64,000 nt of DNA from Streptomyces diastatochromogenes (GCF_002242805.1 NZ_MCGQ01000022.1:148051-212050), one strand, 5' to 3'. Counted from the first letter of the stretch, positions 33,290-42,885 are shown. The notes: generated by a model not told the origin, from the sequence alone. Translations and numbers: made by a program.

Positions 33290-34393
33290 ATGAGTGCAGT
33301 TGAGGTCACCGACAGATCGGACAGACCCGCCAGAACGCAGGCCGACGGATCGAGGCTCCCCTCGCTGACGGGGCTCCGGTTCGTCGCCGCGTTCCTCGTC
33401 TTCTGCTTCCACATCTCGATATCGGGGCTGTTGGCCCCGTCGTCGACGCAGCACGCGTTCGCTCGCACGGCGGGTGCCGGCGCCGTAGGCGTCTCGTTCT
33501 TCTTCGTCCTCAGTGGCTTCGTCCTGACGTGGTCAGCGCGGCTGGGCGACACCGCTCGTGCCTTCTGGCGGCGTCGAGCGGCGAAGATCTACCCGAACTA
33601 CTTCGTGGCCTTCGTCATCTCCGTCGCCGGCCTGTACGCGACCGGCCACGCCGTCGGGTTCCTCGTCGGAGCGGCGAACCTGGGGCTCGTTCAGGCGTGG
33701 TGGCCGGACCCGGGCGTCTACTTCGGCGCGAACTCGGTCAGTTGGTCGCTCGCGTGCGAGGCGTTCTTCTACGCCCTCTTCCCGGCGCTGCTGCCCGTGT
33801 TGAGCCGCATTCGTCCGGAGCGGCTGTGGGCGAGCGCCACGGTGTGCGTAGCGGCCGTGTTCGCGGTGCCCGTGGTGGCGATGCTGCTGCCTGCCGAGCG
33901 GCACTACTGGTTCGTCTACATCTTCCCGCCGGTCCGCTTGCTGGAGTTCGTGCTCGGGATGCTGATGGCGCTCATCGTGAAGAGCGGGCGTTGGCCGCGG
34001 ATTCCTGTGTGGTCCGTCGCGGTACTGCTCGTCGTCGCGTATGCCGTGACGCCGTACTTCCCGCCGGACGCGGAAACGTCGGCCGTCACCGTGATCCCGT
34101 TCGCGTTGCTCATCCCCGCCGTGGCTGTGGCCGACGTCGAGGGGAAGCGGAGCGTGTGGCGGAGCCGGTCCGCGGTGTGGCTGGGTGAGGTCTCCTTCGC
34201 CTTCTATCTGATCCATCAGTCGGTGATCGTGGATCTGATGCGGGGGCTCGACGCTCAGGGTTCGGCACCGGCCAAGGCATGGACGCTCACCGTCGGAGCG
34301 CTCGCTCTGTCAGTGGCGCTCGCGGGGCTCATGCACCGGTTCGTCGAGGTGCCGGTGATGCGGCGACTCGGACGCCGGAAGACGCGCCCCTGA
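33290..34393 (+). CDS. Acyltransferase 3 family membrane protein (OafA-like)
   Basis: A 367-residue integral membrane O-acyltransferase with about 10 helices. The family landmarks are SLTGLRFVAAFLVFCFHI near residue 30 (catalytic His), GVSFFFVLSGFVL, RRRAAKIYPNYF and SWSLACEAFFYALFP. It would add acetyl or similar groups to the polysaccharide. ATG 33290 follows a GGGGGG run. Its coding sequence has a somewhat lower GC bias than neighbouring genes and follows a short A+T-richer gap (33259-33289). It converges on the next gene, with stops 2 nt apart. Confidence 0.9.
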   Translation: MSAVEVTDRSDRPARTQADGSRLPSLTGLRFVAAFLVFCFHISISGLLAPSSTQHAFARTAGAGAVGVSFFFVLSGFVLTWSARLGDTARAFWRRRAAKIYPNYFVAFVISVAGLYATGHAVGFLVGAANLGLVQAWWPDPGVYFGANSVSWSLACEAFFYALFPALLPVLSRIRPERLWASATVCVAAVFAVPVVAMLLPAERHYWFVYIFPPVRLLEFVLGMLMALIVKSGRWPRIPVWSVAVLLVVAYAVTPYFPPDAETSAVTVIPFALLIPAVAVADVEGKRSVWRSRSAVWLGEVSFAFYLIHQSVIVDLMRGLDAQGSAPAKAWTLTVGALALSVALAGLMHRFVEVPVMRRLGRRKTRP

Positions 34394-34395
34394 AG

Positions 34396-35295
34396 TCACG
34401 GCCCCGGCGTGGCCCGCAGGGCGCCCGGTCGGGCGAGGGCGGCGGCGGCGGCTCGGCTGGCCGGGCGGCCGAGCACGGCGCGTGAGGTTTCCCGGAGCAG
34501 GACGGCGGTGCGGAAGGCGGCCGTGGCGAGGGGGCCGTGCCGGCGCCGGTACAGACGGACACGGTTGAGGGTGAGCAGCGTCCACAGCCGGGGCGACACC
34601 TGGGAGTCGCCCCCCAGGTGAACGGCCTCGGCCGTCGGCTCCAACCGCGTGCCGTATCCCCGGTCCCGCGCCCGCAGGCAGTACTCGGTCTCCTCCGAGT
34701 AGAGGAAGAAGGACTCGTCCCAGGGACCGCAGGCGGCCAGGCAGTCCCCCGATATCGCCATGAGCGCGCCGGTCGCCCAGTCCGCGCGCGTGGGCCGCCG
34801 ATATGCGGCGGGGTCGGTGACCATCTCGCTCAGGGCCGGGAAGCGCCCGGCCCGGGTGTTGCCGATCACGGCCTCGCCGAGGGCCCGGAGCACGCTCGAC
34901 TCGCGGCGCAGCGAGTGATGGGGCGTGTCCCTGCCCTCTTCGTACAGGAGGGGTACGGCGATCCCGACCCCGTCCCCGAGGCCGTCGACGAGACGTTTGG
35001 CGCAGCCCTGCCGCATCCGGATGTCGGGGTTGCAGATGAGCGCGGCCCCGTACGCACCGGCCGCACGCAGCGCCGCGTTGACCCCGGCCGCGTACCCGGC
35101 GTTGCGGCCGGTCTGGACGACGGTGGCGTCGGGGGCCAGCGCCCGCAGGACCTCGACGGTGTCGTCGGCGGAGTCGTTGTCGGCCACGACGAGCCGCCAG
35201 TCGAGGCCGGCCATGCCGTCGGGGAGCGCGGCGAGGAACCCGGGGAGCACCGAGGCGCTGTTCCAGGTGACGACGATGACGGCGACGGGGTTCAT
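34396..35295 (-). CDS. Family 2 glycosyltransferase, rhamnosyltransferase-like (WbbL type)
   Basis: A 299-residue GT2. VIVVTWNSASVLPGFL opens it, VVADNDSADDTVEVL and NAGYAAGVNAAL follow, ICNPDIRM is the metal site and FFLYSEETEYCLRARD the acceptor-side motif, as in WbbL-like rhamnosyltransferases. With rmlA/B/D in the locus, a rhamnosyl transfer is likely but not proven. Its ATG overlaps the stop of the Wzz-Wzy fusion (ATGA), so both are made from one leftward message. Confidence 0.88.
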   Translation of the reverse strand: MNPVAVIVVTWNSASVLPGFLAALPDGMAGLDWRLVVADNDSADDTVEVLRALAPDATVVQTGRNAGYAAGVNAALRAAGAYGAALICNPDIRMRQGCAKRLVDGLGDGVGIAVPLLYEEGRDTPHHSLRRESSVLRALGEAVIGNTRAGRFPALSEMVTDPAAYRRPTRADWATGALMAISGDCLAACGPWDESFFLYSEETEYCLRARDRGYGTRLEPTAEAVHLGGDSQVSPRLWTLLTLNRVRLYRRRHGPLATAAFRTAVLLRETSRAVLGRPASRAAAAALARPGALRATPGP

Positions 35296-37325
35296 CGGGA
35301 CTCCGCGAGTTGGGGGAGCTGGGCTTCGGCTGTCTTACGGGGGGCGGGGACCTCTACGGGTACCGCGGCGGCGGCCTCGCGGCGGATGAAGCCGAGGTAG
35401 CTGCCGCCGGCGCCCAGGGTCAGGAAGAACATCCCGGCGTACATGGGGAAGCTGAGCGCGTCGAAGGTGGCGCTGATGACCAGGGCGACCAGGGCCGAGG
35501 CGAGGAAGGCCTGCCCGAGCTCCCGGTCCGACTCGGTGCGCGCGAGCCGGCGGATGGCACCGCCTTGGTGTATCCCGGTGACGAACAGGACGAGCAGCGC
35601 GACCAGCCCCACGGCGCCCATCTCGGCCAGGGTGAGCATGTACTGGTTGTCCGTGAAGAAGTACAGGTCGGGGGTGAAGGTGCCGAATCCCCGTCCGGAG
35701 CAGGGGCGTTCGCTGAGGTAGGGGACGATCGCGCTGTACTTCACCGTGCGCGCCTGGGTGCTGCTGTCGGAGTTGGACAGGAAGCTGGCGAACAGGTCGG
35801 TGATGGTTCCGATCAGCCCGGGAATGATCACCTTGAAGCCGGCCACCGAGCCCAGGATGATGCCGAGCGCGGCCCAGCGCCGCTGCGGCTTCCAGCGGGG
35901 CACCATCACCAGGATGACGATGAAGACACCGATGATGGACGTCCTGGACACCGTCAGCGGAAGAGCCCCCGCCATGATCGCCACCGGGGCCCAGCGGCGC
36001 AGCGCGCCGGCGTGCCGGCGCACCGGGTCGAACGCCTGGTGGACGGCGAAGGGAACCAGGATGGCCAGCATCCCCCCGAACTCCAGCGGATGGGCCGTGG
36101 TGGAGCGTGGCCGGGTGAACGAGCCGCGGTCCATGGCGCTCATCCCGGCGGTGCTCGAATGCAGGCCCGGGATGTGGATGGAGTCGGCGATGTTGGTCGC
36201 GGCGAAGAAGTCGTAGTAGCCGATCAGGGCGACCACCGTGCCCAGGACGACGAGCCGGCGCATCAGGGTCTCCAGCCGGCCGCGCTCCTGGATGCCGGCC
36301 GAGGCCAGCACCACCAGCGCCACCCACACCCCGAGTCCGATCAGCCCCCGGTCGGCCCCGAGGACCTCCTCGTGCGAGCTCTCGCGGGTCGCGGCCGCGA
36401 GGTACGACAGCAGCACCGCCGCGGCGAGCACGCACATCGCCACGCGCGGCAGCCTGGTGCCCGGCGCCGGCAGGATGCGGCCGCCCAGCCAGGTCGCGAG
36501 GTACCAGAGAAGTCCCAGCAGGGCGAAGACGTTGGCCGGGGTGCCCACGCCGCCCAGCGCGGGCAGGGTGAGGTTCGACGGGACGAAGAAGGCCAGCGCC
36601 AGATAGCCGGTGAGGATCGTCGTCGCGTCCAGTCTCCGCACCAGCAGGCCCTTGGGCCGCTCGGGGGGCCGGGCGCGATGGCGCCGGGGCACGTATCCGG
36701 CCAGGGCGCGTCCCCGGCGGCGGACCACCGCGACACCCTCGGCCAGGATGGACAGCAGGAACGCGCTGACCATCCCGACGATGACGACCGCCGCGATGCC
36801 CTGGTACCGGCCCTTCGACTGCGAGACAGGTGTCTGCGGCAGGACGACCGGCGCGGTCTGTACCGCGTACACCGCCGGCACCTTGGAGGCGGCCTGCAGG
36901 GCCTTCAGCTGCTCCCCGGTGAACTTGGTGAGGATGGTGGTCTCCCGGAGCACCTTCGCCCGGTCGGTTCCGGTGACGCTCAGGGTGAGCAGCGGGCTGT
37001 CGGCCTGTGGCGCGAAGCCGACCGTGTACTGGTCCGTGACGCCGCGGGAGTGCAGTTCCTTGGCCGAGTCGCTGGACTGGAGCGTCCTGATCAGCACGTC
37101 GGCCGTGACGACCAGCGAACCGCCCGCGTTCGACAGGGGGTTGCCGAAGGTCGGCGCCAGATCGGCGATCGCCGTGGAGTCGAGGAGCGTGACGGAACTC
37201 TGCGACTCGTAGGACACCGGGATGGTCCGGTACAGATACCCGCCCGCGAGAACACTGAGCAGCGTGAGGGGCACCATGAAGTACCAGCGCCTGCGCATGA
37301 TGGCCAAGAGGTCGGCAAGGCTCAC
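35292..37325 (-). CDS. Wzz-Wzy fusion: chain-length domain joined to O-antigen polymerase
   Basis: A 677-residue membrane protein with two parts. Residues 1-250 are Wzz-like: SLADLLAIMRRRWYFMVPL, helix 1 at about 17-37, an extracytoplasmic domain, PQTPVSQSKGRYQG and helix 2 near 220. Residues about 275-660 form a polytopic O-antigen ligase/polymerase domain with FTDNQYMLTLAEMGAVGLV and GRGFGTFTPDLYFF. GTG 37325 fits best: GGGAG lies 5 nt upstream and paralogues start at the same point; ATG 37337 has no ribosome site. It would polymerise flipped units and set length in one polypeptide. Confidence 0.87.
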   Translation of the reverse strand: MSLADLLAIMRRRWYFMVPLTLLSVLAGGYLYRTIPVSYESQSSVTLLDSTAIADLAPTFGNPLSNAGGSLVVTADVLIRTLQSSDSAKELHSRGVTDQYTVGFAPQADSPLLTLSVTGTDRAKVLRETTILTKFTGEQLKALQAASKVPAVYAVQTAPVVLPQTPVSQSKGRYQGIAAVVIVGMVSAFLLSILAEGVAVVRRRGRALAGYVPRRHRARPPERPKGLLVRRLDATTILTGYLALAFFVPSNLTLPALGGVGTPANVFALLGLLWYLATWLGGRILPAPGTRLPRVAMCVLAAAVLLSYLAAATRESSHEEVLGADRGLIGLGVWVALVVLASAGIQERGRLETLMRRLVVLGTVVALIGYYDFFAATNIADSIHIPGLHSSTAGMSAMDRGSFTRPRSTTAHPLEFGGMLAILVPFAVHQAFDPVRRHAGALRRWAPVAIMAGALPLTVSRTSIIGVFIVILVMVPRWKPQRRWAALGIILGSVAGFKVIIPGLIGTITDLFASFLSNSDSSTQARTVKYSAIVPYLSERPCSGRGFGTFTPDLYFFTDNQYMLTLAEMGAVGLVALLVLFVTGIHQGGAIRRLARTESDRELGQAFLASALVALVISATFDALSFPMYAGMFFLTLGAGGSYLGFIRREAAAAVPVEVPAPRKTAEAQLPQLAESR

Positions 37326-37393
37326 GAGAACTCCCATGGGGTGGCGGCTCGTCCCGGCGCCTGCGAGGATCGGTGGCGACGGAAGGAATCCCT

Positions 37394-38065
37394 GTGTCGC
37401 CTCGTGACGTCGCCGAAGCGCTGCTCCGCCGCTGGTACGTTCTGGTGCTCTCGCTCGTGCTGACGGCCGGCGGAGCCTACCAAGTGCTGCACCCCGCACC
37501 GCAGTACCTGAGTTCGGCGGTCGTCGTCCTCAAACCGCCCGTGACGGGCAACCAGCCGAACCAGCTGACGAATCTCCAACCGCCGCTCGCCACCCTCTCG
37601 TACGGGGTTATCCAGCAGCTCGAGTCGCCCGCCGGGCGCAAGGAGCTGGACTCCGTGGGCGTGCACGGGACGTACCAGCTGATCCCGCGCAACAGCGGCA
37701 CCAGCGCGACGCCGCGCTATCTGATCCCCTCGGTGCAGGTGCAGGCGCAGCGGTCCGGCGCCGTGGAGGCCGACACGGCGGTCCGCCGGGTCATCGAGGT
37801 CTACACCCAGCACGTGACGGCCCTGCAGGACGCCCAGGGGATCGCGCCCGCGTCGCGGATCAGCGCATCCGTCCTGGTCGCCCCGAGCGCCGCACCCGTG
37901 CAGGGCACCAGGTCCCGCGCACTGGCCGGTACGGCACTGCTGGGCGGCATCGCCGGGATCCTGGGCGCCCTGTGGCTCGACCGGTACGCGCTGCGGCGCA
38001 GGAAGCGCACGGGCGGCTTCCCGGACCCGGTCCGCCGCACCGCCGGGGTTCCGGTGGCCGGCTGA
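37394..38065 (+). CDS. Short Wzz-like protein
   Basis: A 223-residue protein with the Wzz N-terminus (SPRDVAEALLRRWYVLVLSL), two membrane helices (about 18-36 and 183-203) and an intervening domain of low similarity to the other two Wzz-like proteins. GTG 37394 is preferred, with AAGGAA 5 nt upstream; GTG 37373 is possible. It is divergent from the Wzz-Wzy fusion, 68 bp apart, and sits alone between leftward genes. It may be an additional regulatory subunit of the polymerase. Confidence 0.8.
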   Translation: MSPRDVAEALLRRWYVLVLSLVLTAGGAYQVLHPAPQYLSSAVVVLKPPVTGNQPNQLTNLQPPLATLSYGVIQQLESPAGRKELDSVGVHGTYQLIPRNSGTSATPRYLIPSVQVQAQRSGAVEADTAVRRVIEVYTQHVTALQDAQGIAPASRISASVLVAPSAAPVQGTRSRALAGTALLGGIAGILGALWLDRYALRRRKRTGGFPDPVRRTAGVPVAG

Positions 38066-38082
38066 GCTGAACTGATCACGCA

Positions 38083-39129
38083 TCAGATACCGCGGCGCTT
38101 CCACGACTCCCACCACAGCCACTCCCGTCCGCGCTCGGCCACGGCCGACCACACCAGGGGCTGCAGATACGGCATGGCCTTCGGCCCGATGCGTCTGCGC
38201 AGCCGCAGCGCGCGGTACTCGGGCAGCGCCGCGTATCCGGGCAGGCACTCCTCGGCGAACGCCACGCACGCGTCGACGGGTACGACTTCGGTGCGGCCCC
38301 GGTCGTAGGCCCGGTAGGCCCGGCGCAGCGCGTAGCGGGCGAGGCGGGTGTGGACCTGGTCGGCCAGGCGGTCGGCGTGGGGCAGCCGGTCGCCGCACTT
38401 GGCGAGCACGGAGTCGAAGGCGACGAGGCGCTGGCGCAGGTCGTCGAGCTGGCCGCCGAAGTCGACGGTGGACATGTTCTTGCCGTGGACGCGGTAGAAG
38501 GCCTGGTCGGCGCCGCGGATGTAGCCGACGTCGGCGTGGGCGGCGAGCCGCATCCACATCTCGATGTCGCCGGCGTGCGGAAGGGCGGGGTCGTACCCGC
38601 CGACCTCGCGCTGGAGGCCGGTGCGCACGACGACTTCCGGCGAGGTGATGCAGCCGGTGCCCTCGCGGAAGCGGCGCTCCAGCCACCACTGGCCGGGGTA
38701 GACGACCGAGCCGGTGCTCTGGGTACGGGCCTCGGGCAGCGGGCCGCCGTGCTGGAAGCGCAGGGGGCGCCCGTAGGCGAACCCCGCCTCGGGATGGGCG
38801 TCCAGGAGCGCGGCGGCCCGCACCAGCGCGCCCGGGACCAGCCGGTCGTCGGCGGACAGGAGGGCTACGTAGTCGCCGTCGGCCCACTCCAGCAGGCCTT
38901 CGTTGTATGTGGCGATGTGGCCCCTGTTGGTTTCGTGGACGTGGACCTCGATGCGCGGGTCGGCGGCGGCCAGCTTGAGCGCGACCTCCGCCGAGTCGTC
39001 GGGCGAGGCGTCGTCGATGATGAGTACCCGGACGTCAACGCCGTCCTGCTCGTCCAGGACGCTGCTCACGCAGTCGGCGAGGAAATGGCCGTACTTGTAG
39101 CAGGGGATCACAACACTGACGGTGCTCAT
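38083..39129 (-). CDS. Family 2 glycosyltransferase
   Basis: A 348-residue GT2. VSVVIPCYKYGHFLADCVSSVL starts the nucleotide-binding domain (VVIPCYKYGHFL), VLIIDDASPDDS follows, and the metal motif is LSADDRLVPGAL; HAGDIEMWMRLAA is the acceptor-side motif. The C-terminal 100 residues are helical. It is convergent with the short Wzz-like gene (17 nt between stops). Its start lies downstream of the terminator of the large secreted protein gene, so it probably has its own promoter in the 39130-39149 stretch or is read through. Confidence 0.87.
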   Translation of the reverse strand: MSTVSVVIPCYKYGHFLADCVSSVLDEQDGVDVRVLIIDDASPDDSAEVALKLAAADPRIEVHVHETNRGHIATYNEGLLEWADGDYVALLSADDRLVPGALVRAAALLDAHPEAGFAYGRPLRFQHGGPLPEARTQSTGSVVYPGQWWLERRFREGTGCITSPEVVVRTGLQREVGGYDPALPHAGDIEMWMRLAAHADVGYIRGADQAFYRVHGKNMSTVDFGGQLDDLRQRLVAFDSVLAKCGDRLPHADRLADQVHTRLARYALRRAYRAYDRGRTEVVPVDACVAFAEECLPGYAALPEYRALRLRRRIGPKAMPYLQPLVWSAVAERGREWLWWESWKRRGI

Positions 39130-39149
39130 CTGATGGGGGCAGCCAATCC

Positions 39150-39191
39150 CCGGTGGTGGTCTCTCGCGCGTTCGCGGGAGACCACCACCGG
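39150..39191 (-). terminator. Very strong hairpin, 14-bp perfect stem
   Basis: CCGGTGGTGGTCTC (39150-39163) pairs perfectly with 39178-39191; loop 14 nt. It begins 14 nt past the stop of the large secreted-protein gene on the minus strand. Confidence 0.8.
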
Positions 39192-39205
39192 TGGGTTCCG
39201 GTCGG

Positions 39206-42200
39206 TCAGTTCTTCTTCTTGTGGACGGTCGTCTTGCTGGTCAGCGTCCAGCTGGGGGACTTCACCGTGTTCCGGTGCCTGTCCTTGGCCGTGACCGTGA
39301 TCGTGAACCGGGTGCCGTCCGGCAGCGGGGCGGACAGATGGACGGACACCTTGTGGGTGGCCCGGTCGTAGGAGACGACGGCCGTGACGTGGAGCTTCCT
39401 GGCGGCCTTGGAGCCCCGCAGGATGGTCACGGTCGCCTTGACGGACGACACCTTGGCGTCGGCGGGCAGGGTCGTGACGAGCGGACTGCCCGCGTCGGCG
39501 GTGTGCGACAGCAGGGACGCGGTCACCTCCGAGGAGGTGGCCGTCGTCAGCTGTGTGCCGGGATCGTCGGCGGTGAAGACGGGGCCGACCCAGTAGTTCG
39601 CGGATCCGTAGGAACCGTTGGGGAAGGCCGAGTCGGTGCCGTACTTGTAGAGCCCGTTGTGGTGCGTGGTGGTGTCGGCCGTGGCCGTCAGCGGGTAGGA
39701 CTTGTGGGCCGCCGCGAAGTAGCCGCCGTCCACCGCGTAGTTGCCGTGCGGCGCGTGGTAGGAGACGACGTACGGGGTGTCGGCGGTGATCGCCACCGGA
39801 GTGGCGAAGGTCAGCGTCTGCCAGCCGGAGGCCGTCTCGCCCGTGAAGGTGCCGCTGGCGAGCAGCGTGCCGCCGTCGGTCCACAGGCTGCCGGTGTGGG
39901 TGCCCGTGTTGCCGGTGCCCTTGTAGAAGGTGACACCGGTGACCCAGCCGGCCGCCGAGGACGTGAACCGGGTGCCCAGCTCCACGGAGTTGGGATCGGC
40001 GGTCATGTCGGTGTTGGCCGGCACGGCGGAGGAACTCCACAGCGTGCAGGGGCAGGTGACCGCGGGAGGGGTGGAACTGGTGGTGAAGGACCAGGTCACC
40101 GGGTTCGCCATGGCGTTGCCCCACACGTCGGAGGCCTGGACGGACGCGGTGTACGTGGTGTGCAGCTCCAGCTCCGTCGACGGAGTGAAGGTCGCCTTGT
40201 TCGACGCGGGGAAGGTGACGGCCCCCGGCACGGTGTTGCCGTCCGGGTCCTTCAGGGTGAACGTCACGCTGTCGGTGTCGACGGCCGAGCTGAAGGTGGC
40301 CGACACCGGTGCCGTGATCGCCGCGACGGTCGCCCCGGACGTCGGGGAGGTCGAGGAGACGGTGGGCGGGGTCGTGGAGGCCGTCGAGGTGTCCAGCACC
40401 ACGTCGACCCAGTAGTTGCTGCCGGAGGACGCCGAGGACGGGAAGGCGCTGGTCGAACCGTAGTGGTAGACGCCGTTGCCGCCGTCGGTGCCGGTCTTCA
40501 GGGCCGTGAGCGGGGCCAGTCCGGCGTCGCTGCCCGCGAAGGTGCTGTCGTAGGAGTATCCGCCGTTGGGGGCGAAGTACGAGGCGACATAGGTGGTGTT
40601 GGCCTTGACGGTCACCGGGGTGGAGAAGTTCAGCTGCTGCCAGCCGGAGGCCGTCTCGCCGGTGAAGGTACCGGTGGCCAGGCGGGTGCCGGAGGCGGTC
40701 CACAGGCTGCCGATGTGGGTGCCGGTGTTGGCGGGCGACTTGTAGAAGCGGACGCCGGTGATCGAACCGGCCACGGTGGTACGGAACTTGACGCCCAGCT
40801 CCACCGAGCCGCCGTCGCCGGCGTTGACGGTGCCGGGCACGGCCGAGGCCGGCCAGATGGTGCAGGGGCAGGCCTGGGGGCCGACGGTCAGCGGGACGGT
40901 GGTGACGGCGCCGATGTTGACGCTGTCGTCGACCGCGCGGACCTTGATGGACGCGGAACCCGGGGTCGTGGGCGTCCAGCTGTAGCTCCAGGACGCAAGA
41001 CCCTTGGCGGCCTGCCAGGTCGATCCGCCGTCGGTGGACACCTCCACGCGGGCCACCACTCCCCCACCGGAGTCGGCGGCGGTGCCGGTGATGGTGACCG
41101 GCTTCAGCGCCGGGACGGTGGCCCCGGAGGCCGGGCTGGTCACGGTGACGGCCGGGCCGGTGGTGTCGGTGGAGGCGGTGGCGGCGACGAGGTTGCTCTG
41201 CAGGGTCTTCGGCTGGGCCCCCATGTCGGCCAGGACGTTCACCGTCGCCTGCTGCATACGGGAGTCCTCGGTGACCACCGTGTCATCGGGATTGTAGGTG
41301 GGCACGTTGGTCAGACCCCACGACCACTGCACGGTCCCGGTCCCGAACACCAGGGCCCCGGAGTCCTGGTCGCGGAACTCGACGAGATTGTGCGTCGCCG
41401 TGCCGTTGCCGTACAGGTTGCCCCAGTCCAGACGGTACGTGCCGTCGGTGATGTCCACCGTCGTGGACGACACGTCGATCTCCCCGGCGGGTCTGGTGCT
41501 GTTGTCGAGGTCGCTGTCCCACTCGTAACCGAGCGTGCCGGTCGGGAAGGTCGCGGTCTGGCCGGAGGTGAGGTTGGCGATGGAGGTGTTGCGCCAGATC
41601 CGGTTCTTGCCGTACGAGCCGGGGACGGTGATCGCGTCGCTGCGGTAGCCGTTCGCCTGGAACATGGAGCCGGTGAGGATGTTCGGCGGCTGGTAGGTCT
41701 GGCCGTAGTTGGTGCTGGCCGGATCCATCCAGGTGCCGGTCCAGGTGCCGCTGGGGTCGGCGATGCCGTTGTTGAACGCCATCTTGGTCATCTTGTAGCA
41801 GGCGAGGGTGCGGTCGGCCGTGTTCGTGCCGTCGATGCTGGGGGCCAGCCGCGTCTTCCAGAAGACCTCGTTGCCGCTGAAGAAGCCCTCGCGGACGCCG
41901 GCCTTCCGCGCCGCCAGGACGTTGGAGTACTGGCTCTGCGTCCAGTACTCGTCATGGCCGGACGACATGTACACCTTGTGCTTCTTCAGCAGGGTGGCGC
42001 CGTTCGACGACGACACGTCCACGCCGGACGTGTAGCTGACGTCGTAGCCGTTGCGCTCCAGCCAGGACAGCATCATGAACTCGGAGCCGTAGATGCCGTT
42101 GTCGCCGCCGATGTCCAGCGGCCGGTTGTAGCTGACCTCGTAGGCGCGGCCGTCCGGAGCGGGCCCGGTGCCGCCGTACAGGTCCTGGCCGCCGTAGTCG

Positions 42201-42808
42201 TTGTACGCCTGCCAGGTCTGGTCGCTGGTCTGTACGACGATGTCGGAGGTGCTGGAGTCGTTGCGGACGACGAAGGGGTACGGCATCAGGCCGTCGCCGT
42301 TGGTCTGCGTGATGTTCGCGATGTACAGGCCGGACACGGCGTCGCTCGGCACGGTCCAGGTCGCCGTCACCGGCCAGTTGCCACAGTCGACCAGGCCGGT
42401 GCTGCTCTTGGTGGTGCAACTGGCGGGCTTGGAGATGAAGTTGGCCGGGTAGGTCACGGCCGCCTGGGCCGCGGTCGACATCTGACGCGCGCCGTCGCCG
42501 CCGTACCAGCCCAGCCGGTAGATCTGGATGTTGTACGAGACCGGCGACTGGACCTTGAACTGGACGGTGTCACCGGCCTGGACACTTTCCTTGGTGGTGA
42601 AGCCCTTGATGTCACCGTAGGCGTTGGGCGAGAACCATTCGGACTTGGGGGTGCCCGTCTTGGAGTTCTCGCAGACGACCGGGTTCGAGCCGGAACCGCA
42701 CGGATCGGAGGCCGCCTGGGCGGACCCGGCCAGCGGGAGCACCGCCAGTATCAATGCTGCTGCGACGGCGAGGCGCCCGCCCCGGATCCGTCTGCTCCAT
42801 TTTTTCAT
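39206..42808 (-). CDS. Large secreted modular protein: DUF6605-like domain, Ig-like and two DUF4082
   Basis: A 1200-residue exported protein. A Sec signal peptide ends at SAQA-AS (about 33). Residues about 40-545 resemble the N,N-dimethylformamidase beta-subunit-like domain (GWYGGDGARQM; SSGHDEYWT; GNEVFWKTRL). An Ig-like domain follows (555-640). The first DUF4082 is at about 650-795 (CPCTIWPASAVPG...YWVDVVLD), a Big_5-like Ig domain at 805-905, and the second DUF4082 at about 915-1065 (CPCTLWSSSAVP...YWVGPVF). The C-terminus is basic, ending HKKKN. ATG 42808 has AGAGG 6 nt upstream. The function is unknown; it probably binds or processes the cell-surface polymer made by this locus. Confidence 0.85.
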   Translation of the reverse strand: MKKWSRRIRGGRLAVAAALILAVLPLAGSAQAASDPCGSGSNPVVCENSKTGTPKSEWFSPNAYGDIKGFTTKESVQAGDTVQFKVQSPVSYNIQIYRLGWYGGDGARQMSTAAQAAVTYPANFISKPASCTTKSSTGLVDCGNWPVTATWTVPSDAVSGLYIANITQTNGDGLMPYPFVVRNDSSTSDIVVQTSDQTWQAYNDYGGQDLYGGTGPAPDGRAYEVSYNRPLDIGGDNGIYGSEFMMLSWLERNGYDVSYTSGVDVSSSNGATLLKKHKVYMSSGHDEYWTQSQYSNVLAARKAGVREGFFSGNEVFWKTRLAPSIDGTNTADRTLACYKMTKMAFNNGIADPSGTWTGTWMDPASTNYGQTYQPPNILTGSMFQANGYRSDAITVPGSYGKNRIWRNTSIANLTSGQTATFPTGTLGYEWDSDLDNSTRPAGEIDVSSTTVDITDGTYRLDWGNLYGNGTATHNLVEFRDQDSGALVFGTGTVQWSWGLTNVPTYNPDDTVVTEDSRMQQATVNVLADMGAQPKTLQSNLVAATASTDTTGPAVTVTSPASGATVPALKPVTITGTAADSGGGVVARVEVSTDGGSTWQAAKGLASWSYSWTPTTPGSASIKVRAVDDSVNIGAVTTVPLTVGPQACPCTIWPASAVPGTVNAGDGGSVELGVKFRTTVAGSITGVRFYKSPANTGTHIGSLWTASGTRLATGTFTGETASGWQQLNFSTPVTVKANTTYVASYFAPNGGYSYDSTFAGSDAGLAPLTALKTGTDGGNGVYHYGSTSAFPSSASSGSNYWVDVVLDTSTASTTPPTVSSTSPTSGATVAAITAPVSATFSSAVDTDSVTFTLKDPDGNTVPGAVTFPASNKATFTPSTELELHTTYTASVQASDVWGNAMANPVTWSFTTSSTPPAVTCPCTLWSSSAVPANTDMTADPNSVELGTRFTSSAAGWVTGVTFYKGTGNTGTHTGSLWTDGGTLLASGTFTGETASGWQTLTFATPVAITADTPYVVSYHAPHGNYAVDGGYFAAAHKSYPLTATADTTTHHNGLYKYGTDSAFPNGSYGSANYWVGPVFTADDPGTQLTTATSSEVTASLLSHTADAGSPLVTTLPADAKVSSVKATVTILRGSKAARKLHVTAVVSYDRATHKVSVHLSAPLPDGTRFTITVTAKDRHRNTVKSPSWTLTSKTTVHKKKN

Positions 42809-42885
42809 GTGTACCTCTCAGCGGTGCTGTGCTGGGCCCGACCGTGGGGTGGTCGGAGGTGGAGCGTGAAACTCTGGGGACCGGG

